Shown here one piece after another: positions 1 to 11,830 of a stretch of DNA of 64,000 bases (its first letter is position 1; every line of letters starts with the position of its first letter). The notes beneath the pieces were generated by a model, which saw only the letters and a list, made by a program, of their open reading frames with translations, did not search any database and was not told the DNA's origin. The stretch is from Labia minor (taxonomy: Eukaryota; Arthropoda; Insecta; Dermaptera; Spongiphoridae): assembly GCA_963082975.1 (NCBI GenBank), contig OY720349.1:67888501-67952500 (forward strand). Reading direction: 5' to 3'. The position numbers were made by a program, and so were the translations under genes.

Positions 1-211
1 AATGTATATACATATGTTATATAAATATATTATAACATATTTATATATATTTTTTTTTTTTATTTCAAAATTTGTAAGTACATATACCATAATTTATAAT
101 TTTATTATTTCCAAATGAAATAAAATTTTATAATATGAAATATATATTAATTATTATATATTTGATGTCTACTCGCTTTATGTTTTTATATGAATATTAT
201 TTTATTTATAT

Positions 212-245
<34 letters not shown>

Positions 246-491
246 AAGTTAATCTGTGTATTATCTACAATCGAGAATGTACATATATTATATGTATATA
301 AAATGAATGATAGATAACCTTTATGGATGCTATCAACATGAAAAACACCCAAATGTGAAAATGGTAGAAAAAAAATAAGAAAAATAATTAACATAATTAA
401 AAAAAAAAATAATTTCATTTATTTGCTATTATTTTAGAATGTCATTACATTTTTATATAAAGATCTATCGATTGATTATAATTGTAATTTC
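1..491. other. AT-rich sequence downstream of the most distal exon
   Basis: No gene is seen here. The stretch holds a (CT)n run near 211-241. Read on the minus strand it lies downstream of the stop codon of the 492-685 exon, and an AATAAA hexamer (minus strand, 418-423) about 70 bases past that stop could serve as its poly(A) signal. The small open frames here are microsatellite translations. Confidence 0.6.
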
Positions 492-685
492 TTAAATGCA
501 GTGTACTCTTTTAAGATGTCTAAGTAAATTGGATTTGATTTTGGACCGATGCGGGCAATTAGGACATTGAAGATAAGGCTCTCGTCCGCATTCATTGCGC
601 AGATGGCTCAATAACGTTTTACGATATTTGTAATCCCTTCCACACTTTAGACATTGATGGCGATACATAAAGTTGAAAGCATTAC
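492..685 (-). CDS. lola: lola-type terminal exon 1 (most distal), C2HC + C2H2 finger pair
   Basis: This alternative 3' terminal exon encodes 63 residues. It supplies the DNA-binding end of one isoform of a BTB/zinc-finger transcription factor acting in the nucleus. The acceptor ends in TTTTCTAG and leaves GT before the first full codon. Finger 1 is C-x2-C-x12-H-x4-C (CLKCGRDYKYRK..., ending in HLRNECG). Finger 2 is CPNC...H-x4-H, with a KSNLLRH helix. Finger 2 has the PHRSK feature also found in the neighbouring 4.9 kb exon, which suggests that these two are related. The protein stops three residues after the last histidine. The fingers and acceptor are seen directly. The lola name rests on the finger-pair family and the exon array; fru or broad also use alternative finger exons but not this many nor this C2HC/ECG type. 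Confidence 0.82.
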
Positions 686-1440
686 CTAGAAAATAAATTC
701 AGAGTAATTTTTTTTTTTTTTTTTTTTTTTGTGGTATTAAAAATACATTTATTCTACAATTATTATAAAATATGAGCTTATACTCTACTAATGATGAAAC
801 ATTATCGATAAATGTATAGGATATAAATTCTAAAAACTAAATTTTACAATTTTCCCCTAAGAGATGATATACTAAAAAAGGAATATCGCCATTTTATACT
901 GATAAATGTAAATAGTAGATGAAACCTTCTTATATTTTAAATTTATTTATTATTTTATTTATAGGTATATAATTTATAAAGGTTAGATTATTTGATTATT
1001 TAATATTGTTAAAAATTTTATTTAAGAAAAATTGCATATCTACTATTTTTGATCATAAGAATATTCTATAGAAACACTAAATATACCCAAAGGTCATATT
1101 GAAAGTTTAAAATTGCATGCTTAAGAAAAATGCACTATATGTAAATAGTTTATTATTTCAAAAAAGTAAAAAAGATTATATAATCATAATATAAAATGAT
1201 TTATTAATTTTTTCAGGTTGATATGATTTTTTGTATATGTAGGTTATAGAAACAATCAAGTGTAATGTGTTAATATTAAAATAAAATAAAAAAAAAACTC
1301 ATCCATTTTGTGGAATTTAATAAGTAATTGATTTTATTTAAACTTAAATTTTTCTTTAAATATATTTACAAAAAAACTTTTCTTCTCAAGTAGTAGTACT
1401 AGTAACTAAAATTTACAAATGATCTTTTAATACATTATCT
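686..1440. other. intronic AT-rich sequence, no gene
   Basis: Just upstream (minus strand) of exon 1 is a T/A homopolymer at about 709-730. The rest is unremarkable AT-rich sequence with no coding signal I can support. Confidence 0.6.
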
Positions 1441-1551
1441 ATATATATAAAAAAAGGTTTTTGTCTGCACATTGCTCAGAATTTAAAAATTTTTGCATAT
1501 CTTCGCGTTTCATGACCTCTAGAATCCAAAAGTGACTTTAGAATTTTTCAC

Positions 1552-1646
<95 letters not shown>

Positions 1647-1850
1647 CGGAAAATTACTATTTTATAGACTCAGAATTGGCTGAACCGATTTCTTTGAAAT
1701 TACATCACAATATTCTTATATACCTCTAGAGTAACATAGGCTATAAATTTTATTAATATCTTATCAATAACCGCAGAAATTAATTTTTTAAAGTTTATAT
1801 AATTCTCCGTGTTGTTCATTCAAGAGCAGCTCGCGGCTCACTGTCGGCCT
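1441..1850. repeat. dispersed element with (CTGT)n microsatellite core
   Basis: The block starts with a TCTATATATATAAAA-like end. It contains about 24 tandem CTGT units at 1552-1646, followed by a motif close to TTGGCTGAACCGATTTCTTT. Short non-autonomous insect elements, some of them Helitrons, often combine such a start, a CTGT/CCGT microsatellite and a 'gaacGGATTTtgatgaaat' motif. The class is therefore only a guess and its borders are approximate. The open frame across it is repeat translation (SVCL repeats), not a gene. Confidence 0.5.
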
Positions 1851-3539
1851 AGCGGAATCATTTCAAACAATGAATTATCATAGAGATTCCCAATCGAAGA
1901 ATTATTATAATATTTCCCTTTTTATTTTAAATTCTAATATACAAATATCAATTCAATTAAATAATTTATTCTAAAAGTTCTCAATTTAATTAAAATATTT
2001 ATTAGATCATATTTTTATCTTAAATTATTTTTTATTTAATTGAATATTTCTTCTTTTCTATAATATATATATAATAATATATAAATTTTATCATTGAATA
2101 ATAAAAAAAAATATTATTTAACCTGAATTAAAATGACTGAATTATATTATCTTTGTTTTTTATTTTAATTTAATTACTCTATTATTAATTAACTATATAT
2201 ATATATATATATATATTATATAAAAATTAAAATATGATGATATAAAGTTGTTTTAAATTTTTGACATTTTTAAATTGGGTATATTTTTTAAATTTATTAA
2301 AATGTCTTTTTTATTTATTATGTTTAAAAGATTCATTTTTATTATGTGATATTAATAAAAAATAACGATGCTCTGTGCAAGTCGAATCATGTTGCACATA
2401 ATTAAATAACAATTGCCAAACAAAGAATATAATATTTTTTTAAATTCTTATATTTAAATATCATTTCAATTAAATAATTTATTCTAAAAGGTCTCATTTT
2501 AATTAATTTAATAAAATATTTAAATCACCATTCAATTTTTTATTAATAGGCTTCTTTTTTTATTTTTAATTTTTAATAAATTCTCTTTTTTTGATATGAT
2601 ATTAATAAAAAATAATATTAAATTGTATATATAAATATAAAAATTAGAATATTTGAATTTTTTTAAATTTTAACACATGTAATCAATCATATGCATTAAG
2701 AATGGAAAATTTTTAAAATCAACTTGCTATTAAATTCAGAAAAAAAATACTGATATATAGAATATATAGACTATTCGAATATAATTTAAAACTCTTTCTC
2801 TCCTTCTATTTTAAATTAAAAAAACGGAGTTTTAAGAAATTTAGATGCCATATGCAACATGGGTGGGTAAATGAATTGGGCTGGAAGAGGAGGCAATTTA
2901 TAATTTTCTTCTAATTAAGATTTAGGACAAATCGTACAACATTATATCAAATCTCGCTAAGAACATTCAATATTTTTGTACACAAAATATTCAGAGTATT
3001 GGCTAAGCGTATCACTCACAATCAGTTTATATTGAAATTTATATAAATTAACAAAGTAAAAATTTTTATTTGTTTAAATTTTATTATAATGAATCAAAAA
3101 AAATTAAATATATAGATCACATGATTAAGAGAAGCAAAAAACTTGAGTAAAATAACTGTTGGATGGAGGTCGTACATGACAGAAACTGTAAGCGAAATCT
3201 TCATATTACAAAGAATAATTTTCAAATCCCCTAGCACCACAGAATTTAAGTTTCTTTTAAGGAAAATAACTATGATCTAAAAAAATTAATAAATGAACTT
3301 AATAATAAAAAAAAACAAATAAATCAATTAATTTAAATTAATACTATTAATGAATGTATATATTGGTCATTTATCTATAGTTTTATACCGTTAATTTTTA
3401 TAAATTGTCTCAAGTCTCTATTTTTGCATTTTCTCAAGTTTCATTATAATTAAAAATATTCAATAATAATCTAGCAATGAAAATAAAATACCAAAATGTA
3501 ATGATCAAGAAATATTATACTCTATTATAACATATACAA
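1851..3539. other. intronic AT-rich sequence, no gene
   Basis: No exon or intact element is seen. A stretch at about 2880-3010 loosely resembles the start of the retrotransposon fossil at 3542, with a shared order of words such as 'gacaaatcgtacaac' and 'attcaatattt.tgt'. It may be a second decayed copy, but this is weak. A TA-rich run lies near 2195-2215. Confidence 0.5.
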
Positions 3540-3541
3540 TA

Positions 3542-4553
3542 CTTATAAACTATAGGCGGAGGAAATATTAGGAGATATCATTGCGGGTTCAGGCCAAATC
3601 GACCAACATTAATTAAGATATTTTCATTATGACAGATATTAGGAACAAAACCGCGAATTCAATATTTCTGTTCACTAATTATTTGTAGACTTTAGTAAAA
3701 CATACGCATAACTCAATAGATCCGGATAAACTTTTTCAAATTTTCAATCTTCAAATTTCTCTTGAAAGTAGTAAAGAAAGAATAAGATGCGGAAATCAAT
3801 TGTAAAATATTAGGTTACTCAGACGACTTAAATATAATAGGAGATTCGGCAATTGCAATTACAGATAGCGAGGAAAATTTAATGGAGGTTTGAAATTAAT
3901 AGTGATAAGAAAAAATATTTACTAACAAAGAGGAAGAGTATTAACATACAAAATCTTAAGATACAAAATGTAGAATTTGAATATGTAGAAAAATTGAATG
4001 TAATCACGAAGGATAATAATATTTGAGAAGAATTTAAATCGGGGTTGCAATCGGGAAACGCCTGTTATCTGCAATAAAGAGGCTTATCTCTTCAAAATTA
4101 TTATCAAAGGGAATATATAAAAAGATTATTTTGCCTGTTGCATTATATGGGTGGGAGGCATGGTCTATGACCCTTGGAGATGAGAGTAGATTCAGAGTAT
4201 TTGAGAATAGGATTCTTCCCTGCATTTATTGGCCAAAGAAAGATGAGGTCACCGGGTATGAGGGAGACTGTATAACAAGAAATTGCATGGCCTCTCTGCA
4301 TCTTCAGAAATAGTTAGGGTTATAAAAGGGAAAAAGCTGCGATAGGCAGGGCACGTGGCAAGAATGGGAGAGGAAAAAGATATTGGTGGGAAGACCGATT
4401 GGAAAACGTCCGCTTGGAAAACCAATGACGCGTAGGAAGGGACGTAAGAGAGATGGAATAAGGGCTCAGGATAGGGACACTTGGAGAAATGTGGTTGTTG
4501 CGGCTAAGAACTTTCGAGTATCTTTGAGCCACATAGGTAGATAGATATAACAT
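3542..4553 (+). pseudogene. decayed RTE-like non-LTR retrotransposon, reverse-transcriptase end
   Basis: This is a broken 3' part of a non-LTR retrotransposon read on the plus strand. Pieces in several frames match the usual order of the family. A FRPNR-like stretch sits near 3590. The polymerase-site motif LGYSDDLNIIG near 3815-3845 is a YSDD form of the YADD box. Then come LPVALYGWEAWS and FENRILPCIYWPKKDEVTG near 4127-4250, and the basic tail KRPLGRP and RDTWRNVVVAAKNFRV near 4400-4520. Frameshifts and stops separate these pieces, so no working protein is made. The tail ends in a GGTAGATAGATA-type simple repeat, typical of an RTE 3' end. A similar short tail lies at 63740-63790. Confidence 0.75.
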
Positions 4554-4560
4554 ATACAAT

Positions 4561-4842
4561 AATAATATATATAATTAATATAGTGATTAAATTAAAATAT
4601 ATTTTTTAAATAAGAACACAAAAAGAAATGAATGTTTTATGTAATATACGGATTGAAACAAAATGGATGAAAACCTTTTAATACTTTCAACCACCAAATA
4701 CTATGTACAACTCGGGGGTACAGGGGGCGGAGCCCCCGTCTAGGTGTGAAGAGCGCCGAAGGCGCTCTGAGCAGCTAGTAAAACAATAAAAAAATAATCG
4801 ATGAGACTTAAGAAAATGCATTTTAAAATTATTTAATTATAA
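4561..4842. other. gene-free stretch with a GC-rich double hairpin
   Basis: AT-rich apart from 4711-4775. There two GC-rich inverted repeats lie side by side: GGGGGCGGAGCCCCC, and AGAGCGCCGAAGGCGCTCT. See the findings. No coding signal is seen. Confidence 0.55.
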
Positions 4843-5093
4843 CTAATAATGCATTGTCGTACTAAGAAAGCCATGAACTTTTCTTAAATGTGTATTCATA
4901 TTTGATTTTACTTTTGCTCGGTGTGGACAATATGGACAAAAAAATTGTGGATCTTTACCACATTCATCTCGCAGATGACATCGTAAACTTCTAATATATT
5001 TGTATGTGCGTCCACATTTTGGACAGGGAAATCTAGTTGAGTTATTTGTATTTACAGAAGACTCGCTTCCATTTGTTGGACCAAACCATATAC
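4843..5093 (-). CDS. lola: lola-type terminal exon 2, C2HC + C2H2 finger pair
   Basis: This alternative terminal exon encodes 82 residues after a TTTTTTTTCAG acceptor, with GT left before the first codon. A leader of about 23 residues is rich in Ser, Asn and Thr. Finger 1 follows (CPKCGRTYKYIRS..., HLRDECG; C-x2-C-x12-H-x4-C). Finger 2 is CPYCPHRAKVKSNMNTH with H-x4-H spacing. A 13-residue tail follows the last histidine. The PHRAK-type second finger matches the distal exon at 492-685 and is typical of Tramtrack/lola-like BTB fingers. It should bind DNA as the end of one isoform. No six-frame line covers this exon because it has no early Met, as expected for an internally spliced 3' exon. Confidence 0.84.
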
Positions 5094-7202
5094 CTGAAAA
5101 AAAACAGAAAATACAATGGAAATCAGTTAATATAAAGAAATAAGATAATCAATAATATTGAAATTTTATCATATGATATATTTTTTGAAATTTTTGAAAA
5201 ATAATTGTTAATCAAGAAAATCAAAAAATTAAATATGTAAATATTTGAATTGAATATTTATATTTATATATTTATTGGTGTAATTATAAGTACATTTTAA
5301 TATTCTTATTGAATTTGATAAGCCAAAAATAATATTTTCCAATTAAAAAAATATATTTTTATTTTTAAATTTTTTTATTTATTAAAAAATATGAAATTAA
5401 TTTTATTTCTTCTTTACACACATATTATTATTTTTACTTTTCTTTTATAATAATGTATAATGCAAATATTGCAAATAAAACAGATAAAAGATTGAAAATT
5501 ACAATTGAATTAATTTAACTAATATAAAATATTTATAATTATGTTTGTATTGGTATATCGTTAAATTCATTTCTATAAATTAAATGCTAGTATATACGTT
5601 CCAAGACTGTATATATATATATATATATATATATATTTTATTTTTTTATTAAATAAAAATTGATGGTTGCATACTAACAAAAGTTATATTTGACTATGTT
5701 CAAAATAATAATTAATTGGTATAGATATACTTATATATTGGGAAGAAATAATTATATAAATTTATATTTAAATAATAAAATAAAATTTTAGAAAAATGTT
5801 CAATTTTATTTTTATTTTTTTTTTTATAATATAATATAATATACGATATATATATATATATAATTATTTTACAAACAATTAGGTTTATTTTTTTTAACAT
5901 TTTATGTTATTTTAAATAATAATTGAAGAACAATATATCAATTTTTAATAAATGTATATATGTATATAGTATGTATGTATAAAATTAACATAATTAACTT
6001 TAAAACAACATTAAGTGTATATATTTTTATAATTAGATTCAATTCTTTTTGTTTTTCTTTTTACAATTTTTTTTTTTTTTGCAAAATTTAGAGGGAAAAA
6101 TAAATATTACAACAAATTTATTTTAAATAATAAAATAATTAATTATAAGGTGCCATAATTTAGGACAGAAAAATTAAAACATTTTCTGATAAACGTGTGA
6201 AACCACTATATCTTATTAGAGAAAGTTCTGAAACATTAATATGTCATTTGGAAAGTCTTAGCATAAACCAGCATAAACTTTTATAGAAACTTGACAAAAT
6301 TTTTACTTAATTATGTTTAGAAGAATTATTTGAAAAAAGGTTCTGCAAAAAATATACTAACTCATTGTGTAAATGGATCTAAATTAAGAATGTATTTAAA
6401 AAATTGAGATTATGTTTAATTTTGAAAATACTTTTGGAAAAAAATATTATTTTTTTTTTCGTACAAAGTACTTTTTTCATAAATTCTAAGGATGAATATT
6501 ATTATTGGTTAGAGATTTTTGAGTATCATTGATTATAAATTATGTGATAAATGGAAAATATATTCTAACATAATTAAAATTATACAAAACCATTGTCTGG
6601 AATATATATGAATGAAATTTTATATTACAAACAAATTTTTAAGATTAAATGTATTTACAAAAACAGATTAAAAATTCAAATAAACTTGATAAGATAAGAT
6701 GAATAGCATAAAATGTATTTTTAGATTTGTTTCTATTTTATTAGTCAAGGGTATCTATAAATAGACTATTCAATACTTTTATTTATGGAAGTATATAATA
6801 ATCCTGTCTAGAGGTAATATTCAATATATATACCTAAGTAATGGATATTTGTCTCCTCTCTAAGAAAGATTTTCAAATATCTATGAACATTTATATAATA
6901 AATATGGATTTTCTTTTGATGAAAGTAAATATTGTTAACTTTTTAAAGTTCATCTTATTTCTTTGAAATTGAAAAATCGAAAAAAATATTGTTGATAGAT
7001 TTTTAGGAAAATATTATATAAATGAAAGAAATAAAATTATAAAATAGATAAACACACACACACACACACACTTCATAATGAGAATAATTAAAAACATTTT
7101 AACAACAAAAAACTATATATATCATTTTCAATCAGAATTTAATTGTATTTTTGAAAAGCCTTGAGAAATTTCATATGAGCATGAAATTGTGAGAAGAAAC
7201 CA
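5094..7202. other. intronic AT-rich sequence, no gene
   Basis: Simple sequence dominates: (TA)n at about 5611-5635 and 5848-5862, poly(T) runs, and a (CA)n run at about 7052-7071. No finger signature, transposon ends or other gene is seen on either strand. Confidence 0.6.
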
Positions 7203-7854
7203 TTTTTACCGACCGACGATAGTAAGGGAGGTATTGTTTTCACACCAAATTTCACATGTGGTGAGTTTTACAGATCTCCACGAATCATGCATTTTCTTAA
7301 CAGGAAAAAGTATTTTTAGCATGATGTTTGTCCGTCCGTCCGTCTGTCCGTCTGTCTGTGTGTCCGTATAGATGTGTATAGCTTGAGAACGGCTCAACGG
7401 ATTTTGATGAAATTTGGTATATCAGTATGATGAATTGATCAACTTTTGGTGCAAATCCGGAAACCGGAAGTGGTAGTATCAGCGATCGACGCTAGGAAGG
7501 GAAGGGTTATTTTCACACCAAATTTCACATGAGGAGATTTGTTTATACATATCACCACGAATCATGCACTTTGTATTGGTTTTATCCTCGAGAAAAATCA
7601 TCTTCAATAGTTTTTTCTTAATTTAAAATTTTATGACGTCACCCAGTCCTTCATGACGTGACAGCCAGCTCTTACTTATATATTATAAATAAAATAAAAT
7701 TAAAAATATTTATGTTATATGCACATCTGTTTTTTATTGCATTAATAGATACATTTAAATTATTTGAAATTGTTTCTGTAACTGGAAATTAATTTATTTC
7801 AAAGCGTCGGTCGGTTCTGCGCCTGGCCACAGGTCAACTTATTTAATATCATTT
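7203..7854. repeat. dispersed repeat A, copy 1
   Basis: About 650 bases closely match 11962-12578. The ends carry an inverted motif, ACCGACCGACG at about 7208 and CGTCGGTCGGT at about 7805. A shared outer segment, ending CTGGCCACAGGTCAACTTATT, follows. Inside are CCGT/CTGT repeats and the 'CGGATTTTGATGAAATTTGGTA' motif that is common in short insect elements. It is non-coding. A much decayed third copy may lie at about 24640-24815 (shared CTCGAGAAAA.TCATCTTC and GACGTCAC-like words). Confidence 0.75.
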
Positions 7855-8190
7855 AAATTATTGATTGGCAAGGACCAGATGGGGAGAATATATTGAATAT
7901 TCTTACAGAGGGTCAAACTCCATAATTCATAGCTAGACTGATAATTAGACAAACATTAATATGCAACAAAGAAATTCATATCTAGTTTAATTAGTCACTC
8001 TTGAAACTAGAGTTTATTATTTGTTTATTATTATATCAAGACTGCTTTTATTAACAAATATAATATTTCAGAATGATTTAGGGTAGTAGATAAAAAACAA
8101 AATATATTACATTTTTGTGACATATTATATAAAATGTATTTTAACATAAAATAATGAATATTAAATGTGATTTAGTAATATGGTATAGGT

Positions 8191-8406
8191 AGGGTGACCA
8201 AACGTCCCGTTTTTATGTGCTTTGTCCCGGCATCCCGAAAAAAGTCTTTGGGACAGCCAATTTTGTCCCGGTTTTTTTTTTAAATATTTAGTACATTTTG
8301 TACATTTTTTCAAAATTTTTTCAATTTGTCTCTAAAAAAAAATAAAAGCTCAACCGTTTGTTCCGGTTTGGTGTTTTCGAAATATGGTCACCCCCCCCCC
8401 CCCTAA
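8191..8406. mobile_element. hAT-type non-autonomous element (AGGGTGACCAAACGTCCCG family)
   Basis: A 216-base element is flanked by an exact 8-base target duplication, GTATAGGT, at 8183-8190 and 8407-8414. The left end is AGGGTGACCAAAC. The right end, on the opposite strand, is TTAGGG, a run of G, then GGTGACCATA. An 8-bp duplication and these ends fit the hAT superfamily. The poly(C) at 8391-8403 is inside the right end. It has no coding capacity. Confidence 0.85.
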
Positions 8407-8414
8407 GTATAGGT

Positions 8415-9187
8415 ATAGGCGTTATTTATCATTTAAATATAATCAACATTCTTTAATAATATTTAACTATAATCTCCATTAAATAATATGTAAAATTTGT
8501 TTATTTTGGTCGGATATAAGAAGTACTTTGGATTGGATTGTAAATAAATATCTTATTGTTGTTCTAAATATAATAATTTAATATACAAGGAATTCAAGGT
8601 TGTAAAATTTAATCAAAGGATAATAATAATAATAAAATAATATTATATTTATCATTATTATTATTTGTAACTTAAGTACAATAGTTGAAAAATTAGACTA
8701 CAATAAATTTATTTTTAAATTGGTACAGACAAAATTTTGATTACATGACTATTATAGTTAAAACCATTTGTTCTATTTGGAACTTAGATCGTTTAATATG
8801 GAAATGAATATAATAGTATAGTTGAGTTGGAAAAGGAATAAAAGATGTTAATATATTTCTAAATATTGTCATTTCATTAAAGGTACAATCAAAAAAAAAA
8901 AAAAAAATATGTCATTTTTATAGTTATTTTACAGTACGATATTCCATATTATTTCAATTTGTGGTATTCTAGAATCATTAATAAAGATTGTTACGTATTT
9001 ACATATTTAGGAAAAGTTACCTATATATAGTAAATAACATATATATATATATATATAATTTATTCACAATAGAGAAATGAATCGCTTATATTCATTCTTA
9101 CCCATAAATGTTAACCAATATAGATAAATTTAAATAAAATAAAACAATTTCATATTCTTGAAAAATGAATAGATTTTAAAATATATA
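8415..9187. other. AT-rich sequence, no gene
   Basis: Low-complexity AT-rich sequence with poly(A) near 8889-8906 and (TA)n near 9040-9057. Nothing else can be supported. Confidence 0.6.
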
Positions 9188-9607
9188 CGAGGGTCATTTT
9201 TTTCAACCTCCGATAGGCCATATATTAGAGTCAAATGTATATTAAAAAAATCATTCTATTATCAAAAGTTATTTACACTAATGTTTCCTTTTCAACATAA
9301 TCGCCGCGAAGATTAAGGATGGCATTTCTCATACTTTTGGACAAGCTTACCAATACAATACCCTCTTCATAAAATGTTGCCGCCAATGAGTTGAAGTGGG
9401 CTATGATGTTGTCTTGAAGATTTGTTTTGGGTGTGTCATATTGAACATCATAGCCCACTTTAACTCATTGAGAAATGCCATCCTTAATCTTCGCGGCGAT
9501 TATGTTGAAAAGGAAACATACGAGTAAGTAACTTTTGATAATAAAATGATTTGTCTGTAATATACAATATGGCCTATCGAGAGAGAAGCTTGACAAAATA
9601 ACCCGCG
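9188..9607. mobile_element. fold-back mariner-derived element just downstream of exon 3
   Basis: The ends are inverted repeats of about 35 bases, CGAGGGTCATTTTTTTCAA at the left and the complement of CTTGACAAAATAACCCGCG at the right, with a TA at the left border. The left half, read on the minus strand (9273-9458), encodes the end of a mariner-like transposase (LAATFYEEGIV..., LRGDYVEK). The right half holds an inverted partial copy of the same segment, so the element is a snap-back. It begins 30 bases past the stop codon of the exon at 9638, so it would be in that isoform's 3' untranslated region. Confidence 0.75.
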
Positions 9608-9637
9608 CACAAATAATATGTCATTTAATGTGTATGT

Positions 9638-9996
9638 TTAAACAAAATCTAAATTAAGATTGAGTTTAGTTTTATCGGACGAAATATGACTGTGGTGTCG
9701 GCGAATATGCATGACCAAGTTAGCTTTCTGTTTGGTCATATGCCTACAATAGGGGCATTTGTGTTGTGGTGCAACCCCACATTCATGCCGGATATGACGA
9801 TAGAGACTTTTACGCCATTTATAACTATTCCCACATAATTGACAACTATATGGTTTGGATAAGAGCATTTTGCTTATTTTTGCACCGGATAGATTTCTTG
9901 AGGAATCTTCTCTTGGTGATGTAGCAGATTCAGAAGAAGATGCCCCTGCTACTGTTCCGTATGCATTCAGACCAAAACCTCCCAAAAGTAATTCAT
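9638..9996 (-). CDS. lola: lola-type terminal exon 3, long leader, C2HC + C2H2 finger pair
   Basis: This terminal exon encodes 118 residues. The acceptor is TTTTTTTTTTTCAG, and AT is left before the first codon. A leader of about 45 residues starts ELLLGGFGLNAYG and is Ser-rich (ASSSESATSP). It is followed by finger 1 (CQLCGNSYKWRKSLYRH..., ECG) and finger 2 (CPYCRHMTKQKANLVMH with H-x4-H). A 17-residue tail follows. The open frame runs on upstream through the intron, where a CA/GT microsatellite gives a false MVCVCV start; the acceptor decides the true start. The KWRK helix region in finger 1 resembles the exons at 21.8 and 28.5 kb. Confidence 0.86.
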
Positions 9997-11830
9997 CTGA
10001 AAAAAAAAAAGAAAACACATTCACACATTCCAAAGAAAAGGAAACACACACACACACCATGCTGAGATTAGTAAATATAAAAATATAAATTTAGAAAATT
10101 TATGTATAACATGCACAATATCAATGGAATTTTTAATTTAATTATCCTTCAAGTACCACAATATTTATATTTATTCATTTCTTTAAAAATAATACATATA
10201 AAAATAGTAAAAGAAAAGAAGAAAAAGTAATCATTTCATTATCATTTATTTTATTGATTTTTTAATATGATTTTTGATGATAACAGAATAAAACAAATTA
10301 AAATAGATTAAAATTGTATTATATTTATTGATTTAGAATGTCTTGCTTGTTGCAGGAAATTGGATGAACTTATAAAATCATTCTCGAGAAATTTTTATTT
10401 ATTTATAATATATATGTATTTTTTTTTCATTAACGGAAATATTTTTACATTATAAGTTTTTAATAATTACATATATACAAATAAATAATGTATTCATTAG
10501 GGTGAGGTTGTTTCTTAGAGAGTCCCTTCCCCCAGAGTGAGTGAGTTCTTTGATAATTGTAGATTTATAAATAGATTATTATTTTATTTTATAAATTTCA
10601 ATTTACTACAAAATACTCTGGTTAGAGATTATTAATATCCATATAAACTCATTAAACAACATAACAAAGTCACTTTTGAAACTATAAGATAATTGATAAT
10701 ATTATAAAATTATATATGAATTTCAAAAACTGAAAAAAATGAAATAGAAATATTACTTAAATTAAACTGAAAATTTTATTGTTAACTAAATTTGTTTATT
10801 TTTATTTTCTACATTTATTTGATATTTGTAAAATTGAATTTTATTATTTTACATACTGATATATGATTTTCGTATGCAAATAATTTAATTATTCATCGAG
10901 AAAAAATCTAAAAATCATATAATTAAATATAATTATCACTTGTCACTGGACGCTCGAACAGTGCAGTCGCTTGATAACGATTGCAGAAGAAGCAATCGAA
11001 ACGTTGTGTATATGTTTGTATTTTTTGAATAAATTTACAATAACAAATATCAATATGTGGTTTAATTTACAAAATTCCGTTATAAATATAATTATTGTTG
11101 TTAATTAATGGATCTTATAAATATCTTATAAAATACAGTTTTTAATTTAATTCTTATCGATTCTTTAAAATAACACATTAAATTTTTCTATAGTGTCATA
11201 CACCTCGTAGCCTTCCTGAAGAGAAATAAAATAAACATTAATTTTACTAATTATAACGACAAACTTCTCAAATAAAGTTTGATTTAAAATGATTTTTTCT
11301 AATTTATTTATAAAGGTAAAAAAAAAAGAAAATTAGGAATTTTTAGGAATTATTAATGAAAAAAATGTAAAAAAAAATAACTCTATTCGTTGTATATTTT
11401 ATTTTTATTTCTAGAAAGTTGTTATAAATGTTTTTCATTTTAATATCACTTGATTTATATATACATTATGAAATGTATATATGCATGTATGTATATTTTA
11501 TACATTTGATCAAAAACAAGAAAAATTAAAAAAAAAAAATTTAATTGATAAATATTTTTTTACAGAGGAAATTTAAAAAAATAGTTTGGTTAATATTATT
11601 ATTATTATTATTATTATTATTAGAGTGTTTCAAAAAGGATCAATTTGATATCTATATTAAATTATAAATATCATTTTAAACAGAATCTTTTGAATAATTC
11701 ATACTGTTATAATTGATCTTTTATTTTGTAGATAGTGAGAAAATATTATTCATTATCTAATTTAAAGTTTAATAATTTTTATCCAGATTACCTGCACTCA
11801 CAGAATTGCATTGTTTTTCTATGCATAGAA
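9997..11830. other. intronic AT-rich sequence, no gene
   Basis: No exon is seen. A less AT-rich patch at about 10940-11030 (CACTGGACGCTCGAACAGTGC onward) may be the end of an unrecognised repeat. A trinucleotide (ATT)n run lies at about 11596-11622. Confidence 0.55.

Noticed and set aside
135..418. Overlapping open frames of 60 and 70 codons on both strands
   Set aside because: They are translations of a (CT)n microsatellite and AT-rich flank, with no domain and no splice context.
1550..1650. Possible CRISPR-like array
   Set aside because: The regular repeat is a 4-base microsatellite without spacers, and the genome is eukaryotic.
1532..1729. 65-codon plus frame with SVCL repeats
   Set aside because: It is the translation of the (CTGT)n run inside a dispersed repeat.
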